From Promicromonospora sp. MEB111 (lineage in GTDB: Bacteria; Actinomycetota; Actinomycetes; Actinomycetales; Cellulomonadaceae), in the NCBI RefSeq assembly GCF_030209445.1, contig NZ_JARVSD010000016.1:1-64000 (forward strand): a DNA stretch of 64,000 nucleotides. The letters run 5' to 3'. Each line of letters begins with the position of its first letter. Positions within the stretch are counted from its first letter, which is position 1. The position numbers and the translations under genes were made by a program. The notes beneath the pieces were generated by a model that worked only from the letters and a program-made list of their open reading frames with translations, was not told the DNA's origin and did no database searches. This document shows, in pieces, positions 1 through 7,786 of this stretch.

Positions 1-686
1 CCGTCCCGGCCACCATGCTCCTCGGCCTGGACAACACCCCCGGCCACCTGCACGGATACGGCCCCATCCCCGCCGAGACCGCCGCCCACATCGCGACCGA
101 CGCCACCTGGCAACGCCTCCTGACCGACCCCGTCACCGGGATCCTGACCGACTACTCCACCACCACCTACCAACCCGGCAAGATCCTGCGCCAAGCCGTC
201 ACCCAACGCGACCAGACCTGCTGCTTCCCCCAGTGCGACCGACCCGCCCAATGGGCAGACCTCGACCACATCCACCCCTACGACCACACGCTCGACCCCA
301 CCACACAACCACCGGGCGTGCCCGGACAGACCCGCGCCACCAACCTCCAACCGTTGTGCCGCGCGCACCACCTCGCCAAGACACACGGCGGCTGGAACGT
401 CACCCGCCACCCCGACACCGGGAACACCACCTGGACCGCACCCACCGGCCACACCCACACCCGACCACCCACCCAGGCAGGGCCCACCAGCACCGACCAC
501 GCCGGCACCGGCACCGGCACCGGCATCACCAGCCTCGCCGACGACATCCGACACCGCCTCGGACAGCGAGGCCCGGGCAGCTCGACCGACGATCTCGCCG
601 CCAGCACCCCGCCCGGCGCCGGACCTCATGAGACACCCGCTACCGGTGAACCGCGCCGGCTTCTTCCTGAGGAGCCACCCTTCTGA
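1..686 (+). CDS. HNH endonuclease / DUF222 family protein, C-terminal part
   Basis: The reading frame is open to the left edge, so this is the 3' part of a longer gene; the first in-window ATG (15) is probably internal. The visible protein has the HNH core of the actinobacterial DUF222/13E12-repeat family: a Cys pair (CCFPQC), the DHIHPY box, a conserved Asn (TNLQPLC) and the closing HH of CRAHH. In this family the His residues and Asn form the beta-beta-alpha-metal nuclease site. After about residue 150 the tail is low-complexity, rich in Thr, Gly, Pro and His. These genes are present in many copies in actinobacterial genomes and their cellular role is unsettled. Family assignment is firm, function is not. 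Confidence 0.8.
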   Translation, partial: VPATMLLGLDNTPGHLHGYGPIPAETAAHIATDATWQRLLTDPVTGILTDYSTTTYQPGKILRQAVTQRDQTCCFPQCDRPAQWADLDHIHPYDHTLDPTTQPPGVPGQTRATNLQPLCRAHHLAKTHGGWNVTRHPDTGNTTWTAPTGHTHTRPPTQAGPTSTDHAGTGTGTGITSLADDIRHRLGQRGPGSSTDDLAASTPPGAGPHETPATGEPRRLLPEEPPF

Positions 687-712
687 TCGTTCGGGCCGCA
701 CCCACCGACCCG

Positions 713-1519
713 TCAGACGCGCCCGTCACCACCCAGCTCTGCGGCGCGGCGCAGCACGAGCTCGGGCACCGGGTCGGCGACGTAGTCCTCGGTGAGGGGC
801 GCCGAGGCGACCCGGCGCACCGGCACGAGCCCGGCCCAGCCGTCGAGCTCGAGGTCGCCAGGTTCGAGCGTGGCCCCGCCCGCGCGCTGCTTCATCGAGG
901 CCTCGGCAAGCGGCAGCGCGATCACCACGGTCGCCGCGAGCTCCTTGCGCGTCGGGGGCCGCAGCGTCGCGGCACGCCCAGGCACCATGTGGTCCACGAT
1001 CAGGTCGAGCGCCCGGCGGCGCTCCCCCGCGTCGGTCACCTGCCGAGGCCGCCCGATCACCACCGCCGACCGGTAGTTCATCGAGTGGTGGAAGCCCGTG
1101 CGTGCCAGGACCAGGCCGTCGAGCTCGGTCACCGTCACGCACACTTCCCGCTCGAGTGCCGGTGCGAGCCAGCCGGCCGCGACGGAGCCGTGCAGGTACA
1201 GGGTCCCGCCGTCGTCGGGCCCGGCGGGGTCGACGCCGAAGGCGGTGGGCAGGACCACCGGGTGCGCCCCGGCCACGACCCCCAGGTGTGCGATCAGCGC
1301 GTCGGCGAGCAAGGCCATGAGCCGGTCCCGCTCGTCGACCTGGCGGTTGCGGCCGCGGGTCGGCGTCGTCCGGTCCGTGGGCGACAACGAGGCTGAGGAC
1401 GGGCCAGACGTGGACGAGCCAGGCACGGCAATATCGGATGTGGACGAGCCAGACGTGGACGGGGCGGGTTCGGGGCGACCTGGTGCGGCCGGTCCCGGCG
1501 TGAGCTGCTGTGTCGTCAT
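713..1519 (-). CDS. Pyridoxamine 5'-phosphate oxidase-family flavin-binding protein
   Basis: A 268-residue protein starting MTTQQL. The frame stays open further upstream, but that part is low complexity and overlaps the divergent regulator. Residues 1-70 are a Pro/Ser/Thr-rich, probably disordered leader. The rest matches the flavin-nucleotide-binding PNPOx-like split barrel (YLHGS, FHHSMNYRSAVVIG, and the late DGWAGLVPVR strand). Such proteins bind FMN or F420 and are mostly uncharacterised reductases or oxidases. It is divergent from a MocR-type regulator, the usual arrangement for a MocR target, so control by that regulator is likely but inferred. True PdxH activity is not implied. Confidence 0.8.
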   Translation of the reverse strand: MTTQQLTPGPAAPGRPEPAPSTSGSSTSDIAVPGSSTSGPSSASLSPTDRTTPTRGRNRQVDERDRLMALLADALIAHLGVVAGAHPVVLPTAFGVDPAGPDDGGTLYLHGSVAAGWLAPALEREVCVTVTELDGLVLARTGFHHSMNYRSAVVIGRPRQVTDAGERRRALDLIVDHMVPGRAATLRPPTRKELAATVVIALPLAEASMKQRAGGATLEPGDLELDGWAGLVPVRRVASAPLTEDYVADPVPELVLRRAAELGGDGRV

Positions 1520-1537
1520 ACGGTTAGCCTGACCCCG

Positions 1538-1586
1538 AAGTGGCTTACCGACACGGGCCATTTTGCCGCCAGTTGAACAAGCCACT
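1538..1586. promoter_or_regulatory. Inverted repeat in the divergent PNPOx/MocR promoter region
   Basis: AGTGGCTT at 1539-1546 is matched by its exact reverse complement AAGCCACT at 1579-1586, 32 bp apart, in the space between the two divergent starts. It is a reasonable candidate operator for the MocR protein; the binding is inferred. Confidence 0.4.
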
Positions 1587-1641
1587 CGCCCCAGGGACAC
1601 GGGCCACCGGGCTCCCGCACCGCCCCGAACGACCCGAACGC

Positions 1642-1668
1642 CCCGCACCACCCGCACCACCCGCACCA
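1642..1668. repeat. Three tandem 9-bp repeats in the MocR leader
   Basis: CCCGCACCA occurs three times head to tail just before the MocR start. If the upstream frame were translated it would give a Thr/Arg-rich leader, which argues that translation starts after it, at 1710. Confidence 0.6.
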
Positions 1669-1709
1669 CCCGAGACCACACCACGCCACCCCGACCCGAA
1701 AGCCGCACC

Positions 1710-3038
1710 ATGCTCCCCGTCCGACTCGACCGCACCCGCGCCGAGCCGCTCCCCGCCCAGCTCGCCGCTGCCGTCCGTGCCCTCGTGACCGACGGAACGC
1801 TCGGCACCGGCGACCGGCTGCCCTCCAGCCGCGCCCTCGCGGCCGACCTGGGGGTGGCGCGCGCCGTCGTCGAGCAGGCGTACGACCAGCTCCTGGCCGA
1901 GGCGTGGGTCTCCACCCGCCGCGGCGCCGGCACGTTCGTGGCGTCCGGCGAGACGCTCCCCGCCCCGCCGCAGCCGAACCGACCCGCCACGCGAGCCACC
2001 GAGTACACGCACCTGGACGCGGGCACGCCCTGGATCGACCCGCGCCAGCTCGCGGGCTGGCGTCGCGCCTGGCGGGAGGTCTCCGCGACGACGCCGCCGC
2101 GGGGCTACCCCGACCCGGCCGGGCTCCCGGAGCTGCGCGAGGCCCTCGCCGAGCGCCTCGCGCGCACCCGCGGCCTGATCGTGGGACCCGATGAGATCCT
2201 GCTGACCAGCGGCTCCACGGACGCCCTGCGCCAGCTCCTGGGGGCGCTCGGGCCCGGCGACGTCCTGGTCGAGGACCCCGGCTACCGGGCCGCCGTGGAG
2301 ACGATCCGGACGTCGGGCCGGGACGTCGTCGACCATCCGGCGCTCGCGCCCGTCACCGACCTGGCCGGGTGCGCCGCCGCCTATGTCACGCCCGCGCACC
2401 AGCACCCGCTGGGCCGGGTCATGCCCGCCGCGGACCGGCTCGCACTGCTCGCGGCCGCCCGCGCCGCGGGCGCCGTCGTGGTCGAGGACGACTACGACTC
2501 CGAGTTCCGGTACGACGTCGCCCCCGTGCCCGCCCTGGCCGCACTCGACCGGTCGTGCGTGGCCTACGTCGGGACGGCGTCCAAGTCGGTCAGCCCCGGC
2601 CTGCGGCTGGGGTGGCTCGTCGCGCCGCCCGAGGTCCACGAGCGCCTGCTGGACCACCGCGCGATCACCCACGACACCCCGCCATGGCCCAGCCAGCGCG
2701 CCCTGCTGACCCTGCTGCGCGACGGCTGGGTCGACAAGGTGGTGCGCACCGCGCGCCGCGTCTACGCCGACCGGGCGCCCCGGGTCGCCGCCGCCCTGGA
2801 GCCGTACGCCGAGCTCGCCGGGCCGCTGGCCGGGATGTACTCGACCTGGCTGACCAGCCCGGAGGCGGCCGCCGCGGCGCGGGCGTCGGCCCGCGCCGCG
2901 GGGTTCGAGGTGCGGCTGCTGGAGCTGTACTGCCGGACCGCCGGCCCGACCGGTCTCGTGCTCGGCTTCGGCGGCGTGACCGACGCCGAGCTCGACCGGG
3001 CACTGGAGGCGATCGTCAGCGGCCTGCGCGGCCGCTGA
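1710..3038 (+). CDS. MocR/PdxR-type GntR regulator with aminotransferase domain
   Basis: A 442-residue two-domain regulator. Residues 1-77 are a GntR winged helix (TGDRLPSSRALAADLGVAR, then GAGTFV). Residues 95-440 are a fold-type I aminotransferase domain used as a PLP-dependent effector sensor, with the PLP lysine at K292 in the ASKSVSPGLRLGW motif and an upstream DDYDSEF stretch typical of the family. The start at 1710 is chosen because the longer frame is repeat-rich and the winged helix begins a few residues in. MocR proteins usually control vitamin B6, GABA or transporter genes; the divergent PNPOx-fold gene is the obvious candidate target. It ends 10 bp from the convergent ABC gene. 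Confidence 0.9.
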   Translation: MLPVRLDRTRAEPLPAQLAAAVRALVTDGTLGTGDRLPSSRALAADLGVARAVVEQAYDQLLAEAWVSTRRGAGTFVASGETLPAPPQPNRPATRATEYTHLDAGTPWIDPRQLAGWRRAWREVSATTPPRGYPDPAGLPELREALAERLARTRGLIVGPDEILLTSGSTDALRQLLGALGPGDVLVEDPGYRAAVETIRTSGRDVVDHPALAPVTDLAGCAAAYVTPAHQHPLGRVMPAADRLALLAAARAAGAVVVEDDYDSEFRYDVAPVPALAALDRSCVAYVGTASKSVSPGLRLGWLVAPPEVHERLLDHRAITHDTPPWPSQRALLTLLRDGWVDKVVRTARRVYADRAPRVAAALEPYAELAGPLAGMYSTWLTSPEAAAAARASARAAGFEVRLLELYCRTAGPTGLVLGFGGVTDAELDRALEAIVSGLRGR

Positions 3039-3048
3039 CGATCGCCGC

Positions 3049-4908
3049 TCAGACCAGCGAGTCCTGCCACGCCTCGTGCAGCCGGGCGTACCGCCCGTCG
3101 CCCGCGATCAGCTCGGCGGGCGTGCCGTCCTCGACCACCCGGCCGTGCTCCATCACGAGCACCCGGTCGGCGATCGCCACGGTGGACAGCCGGTGGGCGA
3201 TGATGATCGCGGTCCGGTCGGCCAGCAGGGTCTGCAGACCTCGCTGCACGAGCCGCTCGCCCGGCATGTCGAGCGAGGACGTCGCCTCGTCGAGCACCAG
3301 CACCGCCGGGTCCGCGAGGAACGCCCGGGCGAACGACAGGAGCTGCCGCTGCCCGGCCGACACGCGGCCGCCGCGCTTGTTCACGTCGGTGTCGTACCCG
3401 TCGGGCATCTCGAGCACGAACTCGTGCGCGCCCACCGCACGGGCCGCGGCCTCGATCTCGGCCTGGCTCGCCCCGGGCCGGCCCAGCGCGATGTTCTCGC
3501 GCACGGACCCGCTGAAGAGGTACGCCTCCTGGGTGACCATGACGACGGCGCGCCGCAGGTCGGTCGAGGACAGGTCGCGCACGTCGATGCCGTCCAGCCG
3601 CACCGCGCCGGTGGACGCGTCGTAGAACCGCGTCACCAGCTTCGCCACCGTCGACTTCCCGGCGCCGGTGGTACCCACCACGGCCACGGTCTGACCGGCC
3701 GGGATCGTGAGGTCCAGGTCCGGCAGCACCACGGGGCCGTCGCCGTACTGGAACCGCACGTGGTCCAGCCGCAGCTCGCCGCGGGCCCGCTCGCCGGCGG
3801 CCGCCAGCGGCGTCGGGTGGGCGGGCTCGACGACGGTGGGCTCCTCGGCGAGCAGGCCCGACACCTTCTCCAGCGCCGCCGTGGCGGACTGGAAGGAGTT
3901 GTAGAACATGCCGAGCTGCTGCACCGGCTGGAAGAACCGCTTGCAGTACAGCAGCACGGCCGCGAGCACGCCCACCTCCATCGCCCCGTCCAGCACACGC
4001 CAGCCGCCGACGGCGAGCGCCGCCACGACCGTCATGTTGCCGATGAGGATCAGGCCCGGCTGGAACCGGCCGTTGACGCCGAAGATCTGCAGGTTGGCGT
4101 CGCGGTAGTCCTCGCCGAGCTTGCCGTAGTCCGCCTCGGTGGTGGGCTCGCGGCGGAACGCCTGCACGGCGCGCATGCCGGTCATGGTCTCGACGAACTT
4201 GACGATGAGCCGGGCGGACGCCGTCCGCTGCTCCCGGTAGTAGCGCTGGGACATGCGCTGGAACCAGCGGGTGAGCAGCCAGGCCGGGACGAACGCGACG
4301 GCGAGCACGAGGCCGGACCGCCAGTCGATGAGCAGCAGGCTCACGAAGGTGAACACCATGAGCAGCAGCGAGGAGACGACGCCGGTCAGACCGCCGTCGA
4401 GCAGCTCGCGCAGTGCCTCCAGGTCGGAGGTCTGCCGGGAGATGATCCGGCCCGAGGTGTAGGACTCGTGGAACTCGAGCGAGAGCCGCTGGGTCTGGCG
4501 GAACACGCGGCGGCGCAGGTCGAGCAGCACGGCCTGCGCGATGCGGGCCGCGGCCCGCACGTAGGCTCCGGCGGCCACGCCGCCCAGCACGGCGGCGACG
4601 AGGTACCCGGCGCCGGTGAGCACCAGGGGCGTGACCGAGCCGTCCTGCAGGGTGGGCACCGCCCTGTCGATGGCCACGGCGACGAGCCACGGCCCGGCGA
4701 CCTGACCGAGCGTGGACGCGACCACGAGCACGGCGGCCCAGGCCAGCGCCCGCTGGTGGGAGCGCAGCAGGTCGCCGAGCAGCTGCATGGAGCGGCGCCG
4801 GACGGCCTGGGACGCCTCCTTGCCGAGGCGGGTCTCGTCGTCCGCGGCGGCGTCGGTGGGACGACGGCGGCCCCCTGCTTCCGGGGTGGTCTCCGTGGTC
4901 GCGGTCAT
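3049..4908 (-). CDS. ABC exporter subunit with the catalytic Walker B Glu
   Basis: A 619-residue half-transporter: about six membrane helices (residues 50-330) followed by a nucleotide-binding domain with Walker [10 protein letters not shown] near 410-418, Walker B ending VLVLDE, and the D-loop and H-loop (ATSSLD, IIAHRLS). Its signature is VSAGQ instead of LSGGQ. The partner gene at 4905-6839 has the opposite pattern (LSGGQ, but Asp in place of the catalytic Glu). This is the known layout of heterodimeric exporters such as TM287/288, with one active and one degenerate ATP site. The start overlaps the partner's stop (ATGA), so the two are translationally coupled. The substrate is unknown; export of the siderophore made upstream is possible. 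Confidence 0.92.
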   Translation of the reverse strand: MTATTETTPEAGGRRRPTDAAADDETRLGKEASQAVRRRSMQLLGDLLRSHQRALAWAAVLVVASTLGQVAGPWLVAVAIDRAVPTLQDGSVTPLVLTGAGYLVAAVLGGVAAGAYVRAAARIAQAVLLDLRRRVFRQTQRLSLEFHESYTSGRIISRQTSDLEALRELLDGGLTGVVSSLLLMVFTFVSLLLIDWRSGLVLAVAFVPAWLLTRWFQRMSQRYYREQRTASARLIVKFVETMTGMRAVQAFRREPTTEADYGKLGEDYRDANLQIFGVNGRFQPGLILIGNMTVVAALAVGGWRVLDGAMEVGVLAAVLLYCKRFFQPVQQLGMFYNSFQSATAALEKVSGLLAEEPTVVEPAHPTPLAAAGERARGELRLDHVRFQYGDGPVVLPDLDLTIPAGQTVAVVGTTGAGKSTVAKLVTRFYDASTGAVRLDGIDVRDLSSTDLRRAVVMVTQEAYLFSGSVRENIALGRPGASQAEIEAAARAVGAHEFVLEMPDGYDTDVNKRGGRVSAGQRQLLSFARAFLADPAVLVLDEATSSLDMPGERLVQRGLQTLLADRTAIIIAHRLSTVAIADRVLVMEHGRVVEDGTPAELIAGDGRYARLHEAWQDSLV

Positions 4909-6839
4909 GACAGCGCCTCCTGGCTCGTGGGCTCGGCGTTCCTCGACTCGGTTCTCCGGGGCTCGGTGCCCTCCGGCTCGTGCGCCTCGTAGTCCTCCTC
5001 GAGGCTCGAGATGATGTACCGGTAGTGCGGGTCGCCGGCCAGCAGGTCGTGGTGGGTGCCGACGGCGGTGATGCGCCCGCCCTGCAGCACGGCCACCCGG
5101 TCGGCCAGGGCCACCGTCGAGGGGCGGTGCGCGATGATCAGGCTGGTCGTGTCCCGCAGCACGTCCCGCAGGCGGGCGGTGACGGCCTCCTCGGTGGTGA
5201 CGTCCAGGGCGGACAGCGGGTCGTCGAGCACGAGCACACGCGGCCGTGCGGCGATGGCGCGGGCCAGGGCGAGGCGCTGGCGCTGACCGCCGGACAGGGA
5301 CATGCCCTCCTCGCCGATGCGGGTGCCGACGCCGTCGGGCAGGTCCAGCACGAACTGGGCCTGGGCGACGTCGAGCGCCTGCGTCATGAGCGCCTCGCGC
5401 TCCGCCTCCGGCAGGTCGTCGGACACGCCGAGCAGCACGTTGTCCCGGACCGAGGCGGAGAACAGGGTCGGGTCCTCGAAGGCGACGGCGACGCGCTCGC
5501 GCACCTGGGCGCGGGTCATGTCGCGCACGTCGACGCCGTCCACCTCGACCACGCCCGCCGTCACGTCGAAGAGCCGGGGCGCGAGCATCGCCAGGGTGGA
5601 CTTGCCGGAGCCGGTGAGGCCGACCAGAGCGGTGGTGGTGCCGGGCGGCAGCTCCAGGTCGACCTGGTCGAGCACGGGGCGCTCGGCGTCGTCGTACCGG
5701 AAGGTGACGTTGCGGAAGGCGACGTGACCGCCCCCACCGCCCTGGGCAGGTGCCGGCTCAGCGGGCCGCGTCGGGTCCGTGAGCGGGTTGACGGTCTCGA
5801 TCACCTCGAAGAACCGGTCGACGGCGGTCCGTGCGTTGAGCGTCATCGACAGCGTCATGCCGAGGTCGACGACCGGGCCGTTGATGACCGCGGTGGTGGT
5901 GAAGAACGCGACCAGCGCACCGAGCGTCATGTCGCCCTGGGCCACCAGGTAGACGCCGACCACGAGCGCGACCGCCTGCGTGACCTCGGGGATCACGCGC
6001 AGCGCGGTGGTCAGTCCGGCGTCGGTGGTGGCCTTGCGGATCTCGGTCTCCCGCAGCTCGGACGCCTGGTCGGTGAACGAGTCCAGGGCGTCCGGGCCGC
6101 GGCCGAACGCCTTGAGCACGCGGATGCCGTGCACGGACTCCTCGACGGTGGTGGCGAGGTCGCCCGACTGGTCCTGCGAGAGCCGCGAGATCTTCCGGTA
6201 CTTGCGGGAGAACCGGAACGCCAGGATCGTCACCGGGATCGCGCCGCACAGGAAGATGATGCCCAGCCAGCCGCCGGTGGCCACGAGCAGGCCGACGCCG
6301 ACCACGATGGTCACGAAGCTGACCACGAGCTGCAGGATGCCGAAGACGAGCCAGCGGCGCAGCAGGCCGAGGTCGCCCATGATGCGGCTGAGCAGCTGCC
6401 CGCCGGGCCAGCGGTCGTGGAACGCGACCGGGAGGTCCTGCAGGTGCTTGAACAGGGCCATGCGCATCACGGCCTCGACCCGCGTGCCGGGGAACATGAC
6501 GAGCGTGCGGCGCAGGAGGATCAGGCCGGCCTCGCCCGCGCCGAGCAGGGCGACGAGCACGACGGACCAGGCGAGGCCCGTCCAGTCGTGCTCGCGGGCG
6601 CCGGCCGTGAGCGGGCCGTCGGTGACCCACTGCAGCACGCGCGGGATGGCGAGCGCCATGAGGCTGGCGCCGAGCGACGCGACCAGACCGCCCACCAGGC
6701 GTGGCAGGGCGGGGCGGACGTAGGGGTAGAGCCGGCGGATCGAGGCGAAGGTGCTGCGCTCGTCGCCGGGCGGGCTGCTGGGATCAGAAGAAGGATCGGA
6801 TCGATTCGAGCGTTCGTCTGTGGGAGGCATCACAGCCAT
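4905..6839 (-). CDS. ABC exporter subunit with a degenerate Walker B
   Basis: A 644-residue half-transporter, first gene of the two-gene exporter operon. It has a hydrophilic Ser/Asp-rich N-terminus, a transmembrane domain (about residues 40-320) and a nucleotide-binding domain with Walker [10 protein letters not shown] near 406-414, canonical [14 protein letters not shown], and [11 protein letters not shown] where Asp replaces the catalytic Glu. With the partner's VSAGQ signature this predicts a heterodimer in which only one composite site hydrolyses ATP. The start may be at 6839 (MAVMPP) or at the next Met nine bases downstream. It lies 87 bp after ddaH on the same strand; whether both belong to the siderophore transcript cannot be told. 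Confidence 0.92.
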   Translation of the reverse strand: MAVMPPTDERSNRSDPSSDPSSPPGDERSTFASIRRLYPYVRPALPRLVGGLVASLGASLMALAIPRVLQWVTDGPLTAGAREHDWTGLAWSVVLVALLGAGEAGLILLRRTLVMFPGTRVEAVMRMALFKHLQDLPVAFHDRWPGGQLLSRIMGDLGLLRRWLVFGILQLVVSFVTIVVGVGLLVATGGWLGIIFLCGAIPVTILAFRFSRKYRKISRLSQDQSGDLATTVEESVHGIRVLKAFGRGPDALDSFTDQASELRETEIRKATTDAGLTTALRVIPEVTQAVALVVGVYLVAQGDMTLGALVAFFTTTAVINGPVVDLGMTLSMTLNARTAVDRFFEVIETVNPLTDPTRPAEPAPAQGGGGGHVAFRNVTFRYDDAERPVLDQVDLELPPGTTTALVGLTGSGKSTLAMLAPRLFDVTAGVVEVDGVDVRDMTRAQVRERVAVAFEDPTLFSASVRDNVLLGVSDDLPEAEREALMTQALDVAQAQFVLDLPDGVGTRIGEEGMSLSGGQRQRLALARAIAARPRVLVLDDPLSALDVTTEEAVTARLRDVLRDTTSLIIAHRPSTVALADRVAVLQGGRITAVGTHHDLLAGDPHYRYIISSLEEDYEAHEPEGTEPRRTESRNAEPTSQEALS

Positions 6840-6926
6840 TATCCCGCCGGGCGCAAGTTGTTAGTTTCGGTAAGCACCTTCTTGTGTTGTGACCTGCACC
6901 ACAGGAGTGCGGGCCGGGAAGCGGCG

Positions 6927-7730
6927 TCAGCGCACCCGCACCGAGAGGCACGTGACGCAGCCCTCGAGCTTCTCGAACTCGGTGACGGGCGTGGTGAGCA
7001 CCGTGAGCCCCCGCCCCCGCAGGAGCTCGGCGGTGGCCGGTGCGGACTCCGACAGCAGCACGGTGGTCTCGTCCAGCACGACGACGGCGGTGCCCTCCGC
7101 CTCCGGGACGGCCAGGAACGACTCGAACCGGCTCGGGTCGTCGACCAGCGGCACATGACCGATCACCGTGCCGTCCGGCAGGGCGGTCACGGCGGACTTG
7201 AGGTGCAGCGCCCGGGTCACGGGCACCTCGACGACGCGCCAGCCGCGGGGTTCGAGCAGCGCGCGCAGCTGCGCCGCGCCCTCGGCGTTCGTCCGCGCCG
7301 TCCGCCCCACGTAGACGGTGCGGCCGACCTTGAGGATGTCGCCGCCCTCCAGGGTGCCGGGCTCGGTGATCTCGGCGACCTCGCGGCCCGTCGCCTCGGC
7401 CACGGGCCGCATCGACTCGATCTCGCCCCGCCGGGACAGGGCGCCGGGCCGGGTCAGGACCATCAGGTCGTCGAACACCACCACGGTGTCCTCGACGAAC
7501 ACCCCGTCGGGGTGCTCGTCGGCGGCGGGGAGCTCGCGCACCGCCCACCCCAGGTCGCGGAACACGTCCGCGTACCGCGCCCACTGCCGCGCGGCCAGGT
7601 CCGCGTCGACGGGAACGCGTTCGAGGTGCGTCAGCTCGCCGTCGGCCAGGGCAGGCGACGGCGGGCGGACGAGCAGGGTGCGGGGCAGTTCCTCCGGGGC
7701 CGGCCGGGCGGCGGGCTGTGCGGTGACCAT
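6927..7730 (-). CDS. ddaH: Dimethylarginine dimethylaminohydrolase (DDAH)
   Basis: A 267-residue guanidine-modifying enzyme that would hydrolyse N-omega-methylated arginines to citrulline and methylamines. It shows the family landmarks in order: the acidic FVEDT motif near residue 77, LEGGDIL near 127, the catalytic His in LHLKSAV near 170, and the nucleophile Cys in the C-terminal EGCVTCLS (probably C261, by alignment with the TC motif of known DDAHs). The related arginine deiminases are longer, about 400 residues. It sits 56 bp downstream of the siderophore operon on the same strand. A link to siderophore chemistry is not obvious, so it may only share transcription. Confidence 0.88.
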   Translation of the reverse strand: MVTAQPAARPAPEELPRTLLVRPPSPALADGELTHLERVPVDADLAARQWARYADVFRDLGWAVRELPAADEHPDGVFVEDTVVVFDDLMVLTRPGALSRRGEIESMRPVAEATGREVAEITEPGTLEGGDILKVGRTVYVGRTARTNAEGAAQLRALLEPRGWRVVEVPVTRALHLKSAVTALPDGTVIGHVPLVDDPSRFESFLAVPEAEGTAVVVLDETTVLLSESAPATAELLRGRGLTVLTTPVTEFEKLEGCVTCLSVRVR

Positions 7731-7786
7731 CCCGCGACGCTACCGCGTCAGGAACGGCATCGGTCCGGCGGTCCCGGTTCCCGGCG

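Noticed and set aside
1642-1668. CRISPR-like repeat
   Set aside because: The units are 9 bp in tandem without spacers. The other short tandem repeats (10453-10494, 21495-21541) likewise lack CRISPR geometry, and no cas gene is present.
2762-4690. Long open frame on the minus strand of more than 600 codons, in another frame than the ABC gene
   Set aside because: Its translation is an Arg/Gly/Ala-rich string without domains; it is a shadow of the ABC-transporter gene. Many such frames exist in this GC-rich window.
6927-7730. Arginine deiminase instead of DDAH
   Set aside because: The length (267 residues) and the LEGGD, LHLKS and terminal TCLS motifs fit DDAH; arginine deiminases are about 400 residues.
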